Assembly (NCBI GenBank): GCA_023475025.1
Contig: JAMCWB010000013.1
Coordinates: 1-60,508, forward strand
Reading direction: 5' to 3'
From: Gammaproteobacteria bacterium
Lineage (GTDB): Bacteria; Pseudomonadota; Gammaproteobacteria; Pseudomonadales; Pseudomonadaceae
Length of the DNA stretch: 60,508 nt
Under the pieces are notes generated by a model. That model did not search any database and was not told the DNA's origin. It worked only from the letters and a program-made list of their open reading frames with translations. A program made the position numbers and the translations under genes. Shown here piece by piece: positions 25,374-34,503 of the stretch. Each line of letters starts with the position of its first letter. Position 1 is the stretch's first letter.

Positions 25374-26252
25374 GTGAGCGTTGTTTCCATTTGTATTGCT
25401 ACATGCGACAGAAACAAAATGCTTCAGCGTTGTTTAGAGTCAGTTGCAACGGCAAAAAAAAGCAAAGATTATGATTATGTGGTAATCGTTATCGATAACA
25501 ATTCGGTCGCCTCGGCGGAGTTTGTTGTCAGTTCGTTTTCTAGTAGATTAAACATTGTTTATGAGTGGGAGCCTACTCCGGGAATACCATTCGCAAGAAA
25601 TAGAGCTCTTAAGTGCGCGCTCGGAGTCGCTTCAGATTTTATCATTTTCATTGATGATGATGAGTGGGTTGAAAGTGACTGGCTATTGAACTTGGTTTCT
25701 TGTGTTGATAAAGAAGGGGTGGATGTAGTTAGTGGGATGGTTAATCAAGTTTGCAATGGAGTCGCGAGGGCCAAGACAGTATTAAAAGATGGTGCTATTA
25801 GGGATCGAGCTGAAACCGATAACGTGATATTTAAATCCTGGATTGCGGAGAAGATTAGCTTTGATGAGGGCTTTTCTCAAACAGGCGGATCTGATACTTT
25901 GTTTTTTAGAACGGCAGTTGAGATGGGTGCGAAGATAAAGTTCTGTTCAACTGCTGTGGTTACTGAAGAACTCCCGGAAAATAGGCAAAGATTCAAATGG
26001 CGCCTTCAAAGACAGTTTAGATATGGTTTAATGCATTGCAAAATAAAAAGAAAGCTGTCCGATGGCGCGTCTCCGGTGTTTCTTATATGTAGAGCATTGC
26101 TGATTCTGCCTCTTGGAGTTTTAGAGGCTGTTGTTAAATTGTTGTTCAGAGGGGTGGAAGGTGCTAAGGAAGGCTTGGATAGGAGCATGAGGGGGCTAGG
26201 CTCTCTTTGTTATTTTCTAGGAATAAGGTACAGCGAGTACAAAAGGAAGTGA
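25374..26252 (+). CDS. Family 2 glycosyltransferase
   Basis: A 292-residue GT-A fold enzyme: VSICIATCDRNKMLQRCLESV at the N-terminus, VIDNNS, then FIIFIDDDEWVESDWL containing the metal-binding DDD, and a C-terminal hydrophobic stretch (residues about 240-262). The GTG start at 25374 gives a full GT2 N-terminus. The gene is clearly AT-rich compared with its neighbours, as is the next gene, which is usual for horizontally acquired wzy-type regions. Donor and acceptor sugars cannot be told from sequence. Confidence 0.85.
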   Translation: MSVVSICIATCDRNKMLQRCLESVATAKKSKDYDYVVIVIDNNSVASAEFVVSSFSSRLNIVYEWEPTPGIPFARNRALKCALGVASDFIIFIDDDEWVESDWLLNLVSCVDKEGVDVVSGMVNQVCNGVARAKTVLKDGAIRDRAETDNVIFKSWIAEKISFDEGFSQTGGSDTLFFRTAVEMGAKIKFCSTAVVTEELPENRQRFKWRLQRQFRYGLMHCKIKRKLSDGASPVFLICRALLILPLGVLEAVVKLLFRGVEGAKEGLDRSMRGLGSLCYFLGIRYSEYKRK

Positions 26253-26325
26253 GGATAAGTTTGCGAACACGCTATATTTTTACGCGCGCCGCCTTCGATT
26301 ATTGGTGTTTTAGATATGGTGGGAT

Positions 26326-27288
26326 ATGTTGAGTTTCCGCGGTGGAGGTTTTCTATTATTTGTTATTGTGTTTCCTTCGGCTTATCTCTTTTCTCTATTT
26401 CTGTTGGGGTTTTATGTAAACGGAGATCAGTTACATTATCGAGCATTTTATGAGGCGTTAGGCTCTGCATCTATTCGTGAAGCTTTTTTACTGGCGAGGG
26501 CTTATATCGATGCCGGAGAGCCGCTGACTATTTTGTTGTTATGGTCAGGATCTGTCTCGGGTATTCCAAAGGATCAGTATATATCTATTTTTAATGCTAT
26601 TTTAGTTACACAAATAGTGTTTGTTTTAAATAGATATCGTGCGGGATTGCTAGTTGTGATGCTTATCGCAAGCAATTTTTATTTAGTTGTTCTTATGACT
26701 GGCGCAGAGCGTCTTAAGTTTGCGTATATCGCTCTTGCCGCAGCAGTCCTTTTTAGTGGCTATGTTCGACTCCTGTTCGTTATGCTGTCACCTCTCACGC
26801 ACTTTCAGTCGCTCCTATTTTTCCCTTCTTTTATTCTTGCCAGGTTTTATGACGAAATAAAGCTGCTTTTATCAAAGGGGGTTTTTAGTAAAAAAAGTTT
26901 TTTTGTTTTCTTTGCAGTGTTTGTATTTGCATTTGCTTTCGCTTTTTATCTTTATCCTTCATTGAATAAAAAAGCGCAGGCATATTTTGGGATGGATAGA
27001 GGTGGTTTGGAACTATTGAGCTTGGTTGCTCTTACCTTGGTTGCTGCTTTGGCAAGCAAGGATTGGAAGCGCATGATCGTATTGTTGTTGCCCTGCTACC
27101 CCATCATATTTCTGCTGGGAGGGGAGCGCGGTAACATGGTGGCCGTGACAATTGCTTTATGGCTCTTGATGGTCGAGCGCAGATTGAACCACCCGGCAGT
27201 ATTGGTTATGTTGACTTATTTCTCATGGAAGAGCGTTGGTTTTGTCAGGAATATAGTATTGTATGGAAATGGTTTTTATTCTGGTTGA
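26326..27288 (+). CDS. wzy: EpsG/Wzy-like O-unit polymerase
   Basis: A 320-residue polytopic protein with about nine hydrophobic segments, AT-rich. The FYVNGDQLHYRAFYEAL segment, the long periplasmic-type loop near residues 55-80 and the ALASKDWKRMIVLLLPCYPIIFLLGGERGNMVAV segment resemble EpsG-family polymerases. The cluster has Wzx, a chain-length regulator (Wzc) and an initiating transferase, and this is the only candidate polymerase, so Wzy is the reasoned call. It starts at ATG 26326 with GGTGGGA upstream. Typical Wzy/EpsG proteins are 340-400 residues, so it is slightly short, and the C-terminus may be trimmed by the nearby recombination scar. Confidence 0.7.
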   Translation: MLSFRGGGFLLFVIVFPSAYLFSLFLLGFYVNGDQLHYRAFYEALGSASIREAFLLARAYIDAGEPLTILLLWSGSVSGIPKDQYISIFNAILVTQIVFVLNRYRAGLLVVMLIASNFYLVVLMTGAERLKFAYIALAAAVLFSGYVRLLFVMLSPLTHFQSLLFFPSFILARFYDEIKLLLSKGVFSKKSFFVFFAVFVFAFAFAFYLYPSLNKKAQAYFGMDRGGLELLSLVALTLVAALASKDWKRMIVLLLPCYPIIFLLGGERGNMVAVTIALWLLMVERRLNHPAVLVMLTYFSWKSVGFVRNIVLYGNGFYSG

Positions 27289-27311
27289 ATGTTGTTTATG
27301 ACGGAGCTAGC

Positions 27312-27365
27312 TTGAATATTCTCACGTTCACTGATCACTACCTTCCGGGCTTGGAATACAGATGA
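27312..27365 (+). pseudogene. N-terminal stub of a glycosyltransferase
   Basis: A TTG at 27312 with GGAG upstream opens LNILTFTDHYLPGLEYR and stops at 27365. The pattern (hhhxFTDxYLPG) is the start of GT4 enzymes, and the intact GT4 at 27974 has the parallel LKVLAFAGVFLPGYKGGGP. Only 17 residues remain. This may be a recombination scar; with so short a match chance cannot be excluded. Confidence 0.35.
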
Positions 27366-27444
27366 TGATTAATCGGACAGAAACGCTGCCTGATGGTCAT
27401 ACACCAGATTTGACAATCACTCTCTTGCTAATAAGGCGAATGAA

Positions 27445-27897
27445 ATGAATCCACAAAGCCCAGGCCATCTGCTACCACCCGGAATCATCCTGGCCGGCCG
27501 GCGCACCAATGACGGCATGGGGCCCTATGTGGGGTCGGAACTGGTAAAAGCCATGATCAAAGCCGGCCACGCCATCGCCAATGCCCGGGTGCTGGTAATG
27601 GGTTTCACCTTCAAAGAAAACTGCCCGGACTTGCGCAACACCCGGGTGATTGATGTGGTGAAAGAACTGCAAGACTTCGGCTGCCAACTGGATGTAGCCG
27701 ACAGCTGGGCAGGCAGTGCCGAAGCGGAGCATGAGAACGGCATCAGCCTGACGGAAAAGCCGGAGCCGGGCAGCTACAACGGTGTGTTGGTGGCAGTGCC
27801 GCACAAGGAATACACGGCAATGAGTGCCAGGGCGGCTGGTGGGTTGTTTGACCTGAAAGGTATGTTGCCTTTGGGTGGGGCGGATCTTCGCCTCTAA
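27445..27897 (+). pseudogene. C-terminal fragment of a nucleotide-sugar dehydrogenase (TviB/WbpA-type)
   Basis: The 150-residue frame begins in mid-protein. ILAGRRTNDGMGPYVGSELV and VLVMGFTFKENCPDLRNTRVIDV are the C-terminal domain of UDP-HexNAc 6-dehydrogenases. Just upstream a different frame encodes HKAQAICYHPE (from 27452), which normally runs directly into the ILAGRR motif, so one base has been lost near 27481. The Rossmann domain and catalytic Cys domain are absent. It is a dead remnant, suggesting that an ancestral locus used a hexuronic acid such as GalNAcA, now lost. Confidence 0.85.
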
Positions 27898-27973
27898 AGC
27901 CCGTGGCCAGCTTTAAGTTCCCCCTATTAATGACGCCCTGTTGCTGTTGAAACAATCCCCCAAGCGAGCCTCT

Positions 27974-29140
27974 ATGCCAAGTAATCCAATTGAGCAGCCA
28001 CTGAAAGTGCTGGCTTTCGCCGGTGTATTTTTGCCTGGCTATAAAGGTGGCGGTCCGATAAAGACCATTAAAAACCTCTTCGAGCAGGCTGGTAACGATA
28101 TTTCGTTCAAACTTGTCACCAGTGACCGGGACCTTGGAGACGCCAAGCCCTACACGTCGGTAACCTGTGGAGAATGGAACCAGATGGGAAATGCATCTGT
28201 TTTCTACGCTCAGTCTGGCAAGCGAGGGCACAGGCAGATAGCGGGTATTCTTAGGGAAAAGAACTACGACCTTGTATACCTGAATAGTTTTTTTTCCCCG
28301 CGCTTTTCGTTTTACCCCTTGTTGCTGGCCAAGGTGTTGCGACAACGTGTGGTGCTTAGTCCAAGAGGGGAGTTTTCTGAGGGAGCTTTGGGCCTGAAGT
28401 CGCTGAAGAAGAAGGTTTTCATCGCAGTCTACAAGCTGCTTCGGCTTCATCGGGGTACTGTGTTTCAGGTGTCCAGCAATTATGAGGCGGAGGACATTCG
28501 CCGGGCATTGGGCCCGAATGTCGACACTCAGGTCGCAGAAAATATCGGGGCGCAGGAGTTTGCCGAAAACCTGAAACCCCGAAAATCCGGGCCACTCAAA
28601 GCCGTTTTTGTCTCCCGTATTTCACCGAAGAAGAACCTGCTGGTAGCCATTGAGATGCTGCAGAAGGTTCAGCAATCGCTGGTTTACGATATTTATGGGC
28701 CCATCGAAGATCAGGATTACTGGCGTGATTGTGAGAAAGCTATTGCTGCTTTGCCACAACACATTCAGGTTCAGCACAAAGGAACGTTGAATCCTGATGA
28801 AGTGGTTAAAACGCTAGAGAAGTATGATGTGTTTCTCTTCCCCACCAAGGGAGAGAACTACGGGCACGTTATAGCGGAAGCACTTTGCGCGGGGTTGCCT
28901 ATTGTGCTAGCGGACACCACCCCTTGGCGCAACCTTCAAAACCTCGGCATCGGCTGGGATCTCCCTCTTACCAATCCCGATGCTTTCAGCGCAGCACTTG
29001 ACGAGCTGGCCACCATGCCTGCAGAAGAACACTTGCTCATGCGCCAGAACGTACTCTCCTGGGCCAAACACAAATTCTCCCAGCGCGACGCCATAGAAGC
29101 CAACATCGCCCTGTTCAAATACGCCTACGAAAAGAATTAA
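27974..29140 (+). CDS. Family 4 glycosyltransferase
   Basis: A 388-residue GT-B enzyme. The N-terminal LKVLAFAGVFLPGYKGGGPIKTI acceptor-side loop, KAVFVSRISPKKNL, and FLFPTKGENYGHVIAEALCAGLPIVLADTTPW (the E(x7)E-type donor-binding motif) are typical of GT4. I chose ATG 27974, which starts close to the first strand; an upstream ATG at 27941 would add 11 residues. It lies 13 bp before wbjB, and shares that operon. Its sugar specificity is unknown. Confidence 0.88.
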   Translation: MPSNPIEQPLKVLAFAGVFLPGYKGGGPIKTIKNLFEQAGNDISFKLVTSDRDLGDAKPYTSVTCGEWNQMGNASVFYAQSGKRGHRQIAGILREKNYDLVYLNSFFSPRFSFYPLLLAKVLRQRVVLSPRGEFSEGALGLKSLKKKVFIAVYKLLRLHRGTVFQVSSNYEAEDIRRALGPNVDTQVAENIGAQEFAENLKPRKSGPLKAVFVSRISPKKNLLVAIEMLQKVQQSLVYDIYGPIEDQDYWRDCEKAIAALPQHIQVQHKGTLNPDEVVKTLEKYDVFLFPTKGENYGHVIAEALCAGLPIVLADTTPWRNLQNLGIGWDLPLTNPDAFSAALDELATMPAEEHLLMRQNVLSWAKHKFSQRDAIEANIALFKYAYEKN

Positions 29141-29152
29141 GGATCACTCCAC

Positions 29153-30190
29153 ATGCCCTTCAAGAAGAAGACCCTGTTAATCACCGGCGGCACCGGCTCC
29201 TTCGGCAACGCTGTTCTCAACCGCTTCCTGGATACCGATATCGAAGAAATCCGTATCTTCAGCCGGGATGAGAAAAAACAGGATGACATGCGCAAGCGCT
29301 ACGCCAATCCCAAGCTCAAGTTCTACATTGGCGATGTGCGGGATTACAACAGCATTCTGAACGCTACCCGGGGGGTGGACTTCATTTTCCACGCGGCAGC
29401 GCTCAAGCAGGTGCCTTCCTGCGAGTTTCACCCCATGGAGGCAGTGAAAACCAACGTGATCGGCACCGAGAACGTGCTGGAAGCGGCCATCCAGAACGAA
29501 GTGAAGCGGGTGGTGTGCCTGAGTACCGATAAGGCGGTGTACCCCATCAACGCCATGGGCATTTCCAAGGCCATGATGGAAAAGGTGATGGTGGCCAAGT
29601 CCCGCAATGTGGACCCCGACAAAACCGTCATCTGCGGCACCCGCTACGGCAATGTGATGGCCTCTCGCGGCTCGGTGATTCCGTTGTTTGTGGACCAGAT
29701 TCGCGCCGGTCAATCTCTCACCATTACTGACCCGAACATGACCCGGTTCATGATGACCCTGGCCGATGCGGTAGACCTGGTATTGTATGCCTTCGAGCAT
29801 GGCAGCAATGGTGATCTGTTTGTGCAGAAAGCCCCGGCGGCCACCATCGAAACCCTGGCCCGGGCGCTGACGGATTTGGTAGGCAAGCCGGACCACCCCA
29901 TCAATGTGATTGGCACCCGCCACGGCGAAAAGCTGTTTGAAGCCCTGCTCAGCCGGGAAGAAATGGCCTGCGCCCAGGATATGGGGGAGTACTATCGCGT
30001 TCCACCGGATCTGCGGGATCTGAACTACGGCAAGTTTGTGGAGCAGGGGGAGGAGAAGATCTCCCACACCGAGGATTACAACTCCCACAACACCGAGCGC
30101 CTGGATGTCGCCGGTATGCAAACCTTGCTGCGTAAGCTGGAATTTATTCGTGCCCTGGAACGGGGTGAGTACCAGACCCCGGAGGACTGA
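29153..30190 (+). CDS. wbjB: UDP-GlcNAc 4,6-dehydratase/5-epimerase, FnlA/WbjB type
   Basis: A 345-residue SDR enzyme. The TGGTGSFGNAVL motif binds NADP, STDKAVYPINAMGISK contains the Met-for-Tyr active site (MxxxK) typical of 4,6-dehydratases in this branch, and GTRYGNVMASRGSVIPLF is family-specific. It catalyses the first step from UDP-GlcNAc toward UDP-L-FucNAc. Genes for the second and third steps follow directly (3 and 17 bp gaps), as in Pseudomonas aeruginosa O11 and Staphylococcus type 5 capsule. Confidence 0.95.
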   Translation: MPFKKKTLLITGGTGSFGNAVLNRFLDTDIEEIRIFSRDEKKQDDMRKRYANPKLKFYIGDVRDYNSILNATRGVDFIFHAAALKQVPSCEFHPMEAVKTNVIGTENVLEAAIQNEVKRVVCLSTDKAVYPINAMGISKAMMEKVMVAKSRNVDPDKTVICGTRYGNVMASRGSVIPLFVDQIRAGQSLTITDPNMTRFMMTLADAVDLVLYAFEHGSNGDLFVQKAPAATIETLARALTDLVGKPDHPINVIGTRHGEKLFEALLSREEMACAQDMGEYYRVPPDLRDLNYGKFVEQGEEKISHTEDYNSHNTERLDVAGMQTLLRKLEFIRALERGEYQTPED

Positions 30191-30193
30191 TTA

Positions 30194-31312
30194 ATGAAAG
30201 TACTGGTAACCGGCGCCAACGGCTTTATCGGCAAGAACCTGCAACTGCACCTGCAGGAGAAGGGCGGTTTTGAGGTGGTGCCCTTCACTCGCGAACACAC
30301 CGAGCAAGACCTGCCCGGCCTGCTGGACGGCGTGGACTGGATTGTGCACCTGGCCGGCATCAACCGCCCGGAGAACCCGGCCGAGTTCACCACCGGCAAT
30401 GCAGGGCTGACCCAGGCCTTGTGTCATGCCGTACAGGCCTCGGGCCGACGCATTCCAATTATCTACAGCTCTTCGATCCAGGCAGAGCGGGATAACGATT
30501 ACGGCACCAGCAAGCGCGAGGCGGAAGAAGCACTGCTGGCACTACGCGAAGTCACCGGTAATCCGGTGTACATTTATCGTTTGGCCAACGTGTTCGGAAA
30601 ATGGGCGCGACCTGATTACAACTCGGCGGTGGCTACTTTCTGTCATAACATTGCCCGCGATTTACCGGTACAGGTTAACGCCCCGGATGCGGTGATTAAC
30701 CTGGTCTACGTGGATGACGTAGTTGCTAGCTTTCTTTCCCTGTTGAGCGGCGAGCAACAGGGCGGCCCGTTTGTCGCAGTGGAGCCGGTTTACCAGATTA
30801 CGGTAGGCAAACTGGCCAGCCAGCTGAACCGCTTCAAAGCCACCCGGGATAACCTCATTACCGAGCCGGTGGGTACCGGGCTGGTGCGGGCGCTGTATTC
30901 CACCTACGTAAGCTACCTGCCGCCAGAGCGCTTCACCTATACCGTGCCCCAGCATGGCGATGAGCGCGGTGTGTTTGTGGAAATGCTGAAAACTCCGGAC
31001 GCCGGCCAGTTCTCCTTCTTCACCGCCCACCCGGGCATCACCCGTGGCGGCCATTATCACCACTCGAAAACCGAGAAGTTTCTGGTGATCAAGGGCAAGG
31101 CCTGCTTCCGCTTTCGCCATATGCTGACCGGGGAGTTCTACGAGTTGTTCACGGACGGCGCCAAGCCGGAGATTGTGGAAACCGTACCGGGCTGGACCCA
31201 CGACATCACCAACGTTGGGGACGACGAGCTGGTGTGCATGCTCTGGGCCAATGAAATTTTTGACCGGGATAACCCGGATACTTTCGCGTGCCCGGTGGGT
31301 ACCGAAGCCTGA
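30194..31312 (+). CDS. wbjC: UDP-4-keto sugar reductase with cupin domain, FnlB/WbjC type
   Basis: A 372-residue bifunctional protein. The N-terminal SDR domain has GANGFIGKN (residues 7-15) and the YGTSK active site; the C-terminal cupin (about 250-372) has HPGITRGGHYHHSKTEKF with its metal-binding histidines. CapF, the S. aureus homologue, uses the cupin for 3-epimerisation and the SDR for 4-reduction, making UDP-L-6-deoxytalose-NAc. It is the middle gene of the UDP-L-FucNAc triad. Confidence 0.95.
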   Translation: MKVLVTGANGFIGKNLQLHLQEKGGFEVVPFTREHTEQDLPGLLDGVDWIVHLAGINRPENPAEFTTGNAGLTQALCHAVQASGRRIPIIYSSSIQAERDNDYGTSKREAEEALLALREVTGNPVYIYRLANVFGKWARPDYNSAVATFCHNIARDLPVQVNAPDAVINLVYVDDVVASFLSLLSGEQQGGPFVAVEPVYQITVGKLASQLNRFKATRDNLITEPVGTGLVRALYSTYVSYLPPERFTYTVPQHGDERGVFVEMLKTPDAGQFSFFTAHPGITRGGHYHHSKTEKFLVIKGKACFRFRHMLTGEFYELFTDGAKPEIVETVPGWTHDITNVGDDELVCMLWANEIFDRDNPDTFACPVGTEA

Positions 31313-31329
31313 ACGAATCTGGAACTGCC

Positions 31330-32460
31330 ATGAAAAAACTGAAAGTAATGACCGTGGTCGGCACCCGGCCGGAGATTATTCGTCTGTCCCGGGTGATGGC
31401 CAAGCTGGATGAATATTGCGAGCACATTCTGGTACACACTGGCCAGAACTACGATTTCGAGCTGAATGAAATCTTCTTCCAGGACTTGGGCATCCGCAAG
31501 CCGGACCACTTCCTGAGTGCCGCCGGTGCCAGCGGTGCCGAAACCATCGGCAACGTGATTATTGCCGTGGATAAAGTGCTGGCCGACGTTCAGCCGGAAG
31601 CCCTGTTGGTACTGGGTGATACCAATAGCTGCATGGCGGTGATACCTGCCAAGCGCCGCAAGATCCCGACCTTTCATATGGAAGCCGGCAACCGCTGCTT
31701 TGATATGCGGGTACCGGAAGAGATCAACCGCCGCATTGTGGACCATACGGCAGATATCAACCTGACCTACAGCACCATCGCCCGGGATTACCTGCTGCGC
31801 GAAGGCCTGCCGGCGGACCGTGTGATCAAAACCGGCAGCCCCATGTTTGAAGTGTTGAACCACTTCCGTGAGGGCATCGAAGCCTCTGACGTGCTCGAAC
31901 GCCTAGGGCTGGAAGAAGGTAAGTTCTTCGTGGTGAGCGCCCACCGGGAAGAGAACGTGGATTCCGACAGGAACTTCCTGGCCCTGGTCGACACCCTGAA
32001 CGCCGTGGCACAGCAGTACGGCTACCCAGTGATTGTCTCTACCCACCCCCGTACTCAGAAGCGGGTGGATGCCATGGGTGTGCAGTTCCACGAAAACGTG
32101 CGCCTGCTGAAGCCGCTGGGCTTCAAGGACTACAACAAACTGCAGCTGAGCGCCAAGGCGGTGTTGTCTGACAGCGGCACCATCAACGAAGAAGCCTCCA
32201 TCCTCAACTTCCCGGCCCTGAACATCCGCGAAGCCCATGAACGCCCCGAGGGCATGGAAGAAACCGCTGCCATGATGGTCGGTCTGAGCACCGAACGTGT
32301 GCTGCAAGGTTTGGCCATTCTGGAAACCCAAAGCCGGGGCGATGAACGCTCCATGCGTTTGGTTGGTGACTACAGCATGCCGAACGTGGCGGAGAAAGTG
32401 GTACGGATAATCCATAGTTATCGGGATTATGTGATGCAGACGGTTTGGAAGCAGTATTGA
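31330..32460 (+). CDS. wbjD: UDP-N-acetylglucosamine 2-epimerase-type enzyme, FnlC/WbjD
   Basis: A 376-residue non-hydrolysing 2-epimerase. It has VVGTRPEIIRLSRV at the start, HTGQNYDFELNEIFF, EAGNRCFDMRVPEEINRRIVD with the catalytic acidic residues, SAHREENVD and the SDSGTINEEA signature. In this position it performs the last step, 2-epimerisation to UDP-L-FucNAc. I chose ATG 31330, which begins MKKLKVMTVVGTRPE; an open frame from 31288 would add 14 residues overlapping wbjC. Confidence 0.95.
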   Translation: MKKLKVMTVVGTRPEIIRLSRVMAKLDEYCEHILVHTGQNYDFELNEIFFQDLGIRKPDHFLSAAGASGAETIGNVIIAVDKVLADVQPEALLVLGDTNSCMAVIPAKRRKIPTFHMEAGNRCFDMRVPEEINRRIVDHTADINLTYSTIARDYLLREGLPADRVIKTGSPMFEVLNHFREGIEASDVLERLGLEEGKFFVVSAHREENVDSDRNFLALVDTLNAVAQQYGYPVIVSTHPRTQKRVDAMGVQFHENVRLLKPLGFKDYNKLQLSAKAVLSDSGTINEEASILNFPALNIREAHERPEGMEETAAMMVGLSTERVLQGLAILETQSRGDERSMRLVGDYSMPNVAEKVVRIIHSYRDYVMQTVWKQY

Positions 32461-32475
32461 GGAAGCATAGCCCCT

Positions 32476-33630
32476 ATGACGCGTAAGAAGACGGATCTGG
32501 CGATTGTTAATCGGAGTTTTCGCCCTGGCAGCCCGATTGGCGAAGGTTTGCTGCAGTTTGGCGAGTTAGCCGCTGCGGGTGGAACGGTGTGTGTGATCAC
32601 CCAGGCGGAAGGCGACCTCAAGCAGGAGCTTGCTGATGCCGGGCGGGGGCAGGGTATTGAGGTGCGTGCCTGCAAGGCTTACACCACCTCGGCCAGCGGC
32701 GTGATCAAGCGGATTGCTGAGGCTGTATTCTTCATGTTCTGGACTTTCCTGAGCCTGGTGCGAGCTAAACCGGCGAACGTATACGTTTCCACCAACCCGC
32801 CAGTCGTGGTGCCTTTTATTGTGGCGGTGTATTGCCGGCTGTTTGGTGCGCGGTATGTGTACCACCTGCAAGACATACACCCGGAAGCCGCCAACATTGT
32901 GGTGCCGGTAAACGGCTTGTTGTTCAAGTTGTTGCAGGCCGTAGACAACTTCACCCTGCGCCATGCAGACGCGATTATCACGCTCTCTGAGGATATGAAG
33001 GCCTATATCCAGGAGCGTAGCGGTACGGAACGCCCGATACACCTGTTGGATAACCCGTCTTTTGAAGTGACTCCGGTGCCTATGGAGCAGCGCACCAAAG
33101 ACATCGTATTCTGCGGCAATGCCGGCCGCTTGCAGCGCATTCCCTTGTTGATGACCGCGATCCGGGATTACCTGCAGCAGGGTGGTAAATTACGTTTCAC
33201 CTTCGCCGGTGGTGGCGTGCACGCGCCGGATGTAGAGGCGCTGGCGAATGCCTACGAACAAGTGGACTACCTGGGCTTTATCCCCGCCACGGAAGCAGCA
33301 GAACTGGTGAACCAGCACCGGTGGGCGTTGCTGCCGATTGATGATGAAGTGACCAAGTATGCGTTTCCCAGTAAGTCTTCTGGCTATGCGTTATCTGGCG
33401 CTGGGGTGTTGGCGGTTTGTGGGGAAGATACCAGCGTTGCCCGGTGGGTGGAGCAGCTGGAGATTGGGGTGGTTTGCCCGGCGGACCATGGTGCGTTGGT
33501 TAGGTGTTTTTTTTCGCTTGAGGAGCGTGGTGGGGAGAGCTTTTTGATGGGCGCCAAGACGCGTGAGAAGCTCCAGATACCGTACTTTGCTGAACAGCTG
33601 TTCCAGTTAGCTGTACCTGATTCAATTTGA
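32476..33630 (+). CDS. wbuB: WbuB-like glycosyltransferase (GT4, L-FucNAc transferase candidate)
   Basis: A 384-residue GT-B enzyme. It has the [28 protein letters not shown] opening, [34 protein letters not shown] and the [22 protein letters not shown] donor-side motif typical of WbuB. E. coli O26 WbuB adds L-FucNAc to the first sugar on undecaprenyl-PP. The gene directly follows the three UDP-L-FucNAc biosynthetic genes by 15 bp, which supports the same role here. Confidence 0.87.
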   Translation: MTRKKTDLAIVNRSFRPGSPIGEGLLQFGELAAAGGTVCVITQAEGDLKQELADAGRGQGIEVRACKAYTTSASGVIKRIAEAVFFMFWTFLSLVRAKPANVYVSTNPPVVVPFIVAVYCRLFGARYVYHLQDIHPEAANIVVPVNGLLFKLLQAVDNFTLRHADAIITLSEDMKAYIQERSGTERPIHLLDNPSFEVTPVPMEQRTKDIVFCGNAGRLQRIPLLMTAIRDYLQQGGKLRFTFAGGGVHAPDVEALANAYEQVDYLGFIPATEAAELVNQHRWALLPIDDEVTKYAFPSKSSGYALSGAGVLAVCGEDTSVARWVEQLEIGVVCPADHGALVRCFFSLEERGGESFLMGAKTREKLQIPYFAEQLFQLAVPDSI

Positions 33631-33643
33631 GGTTTTGTACCTG

Positions 33644-34240
33644 ATGCTAAAAAGACTTTTCGACATACTCGCCGCCTCCTTCGGCCTGCTACTACTTTCC
33701 CCCGTAATTCTCATCGTTGCTTGGCAGGTAAGCCGAAAACTCGGTTCCCCCTGTACTCTTTCGCCAAACCCGCCCAGGCCTGAACGCAAACCGTTCAAGA
33801 TGATGAAATTCCGCACCATGCTGGACGCCACCGATAAAGAGGGCAACCCGCTGCCTGATGACCAGCGCATGACGCCGTTCGGCAGCTTTCTGCGTGCTAC
33901 CAGCCTGGACGAGTTGCCGGAGCTGTGGAATGTGCTTAAAGGCGATATGAGCCTGGTAGGCCCTCGGCCGCTTTTAATGGAATACCTGCCGCTGTATTCG
34001 AAAGAACAATATCGGCGCCATGAAGTACGCCCGGGTGTCACAGGTTAGGCTCAGATAAATGGACGTAACTCGCTCAGCTGGAATGAGAAACTCAAGCTGG
34101 ACGTGTGGTATGTGGACAATCGGTCTTTGTGGCTGGATATCAAGATTTTGTTCTTCACCGTGAAGAAGGTCGTGGTGCGTGATGGCATCAACGCTGATGG
34201 CGAGGCGATCATGTCCAAATTTACCGGTAACGGATCATGA
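33644..34240 (+). pseudogene. pglC: Inactivated PglC-type initiating sugar transferase, copy 1
   Basis: It aligns end to end with the intact copy at 36669-37286 ([39 protein letters not shown] is common to both). Three lesions are visible. One extra C in a C-run near 33750 and one lost base near 33790 put the segment [12 protein letters not shown] out of frame, whereas another frame reads [10 protein letters not shown] as in the intact copy. A TAG at 34046-34048 replaces the Trp of VTGWAQVNGRNS. The frame then continues to 34240. The frameshifts cancel, but the nonsense mutation removes the last third. Confidence 0.92.
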
Positions 34241-34440
34241 AGCGGCTCGCCATTCTAGGTGCCAGCTGTCACGGCAAGGTAGTGGCCGAGTGCGCTGAGT
34301 TTTGCGATTGGGAGTCAGTCAGCTTCTTTGACGATGCATGGCCAGTCAAGCAGGTTAATGGTGTATGGCCTGTCGTGGGTAGCATGCAAGCTTTGCTCGG
34401 CTCCGTTAAGGTATTTTGACGGTGTCTTGGACGCCAAGGA
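34237..34440 (+). pseudogene. pglD: N-terminal remnant of a PglD/NeuD-type acetyltransferase, copy 1
   Basis: ATGA overlap with the dead pglC, then MKRLAILGASCHGKVVAECAEF and SFFDDAWPVKQVNGVWPVVG, the N-terminal domain of NeuD/PglD acetyltransferases. The frame stops at 34419 because of an extra T in KVF-DGV; the next frame carries DGVLDA and similarity then ends. The beta-helix domain is gone. The usual GHGK motif reads CHGK. An FRG-domain gene starts at 34504, so the insert probably replaced the rest. Confidence 0.8.
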
Positions 34441-34503
34441 AGTTAATGGAACGGTACGCGGCAGGCTTTTACCGCTATTACTTACTTTAGAGGTTGAGGC
34501 TGA

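Noticed and set aside
27159-27365. 68-residue gene overlapping the end of wzy
   Set aside because: The first part is an out-of-frame shadow of the polymerase; only the last 17 codons may be meaningful and are reported as a possible glycosyltransferase stub.
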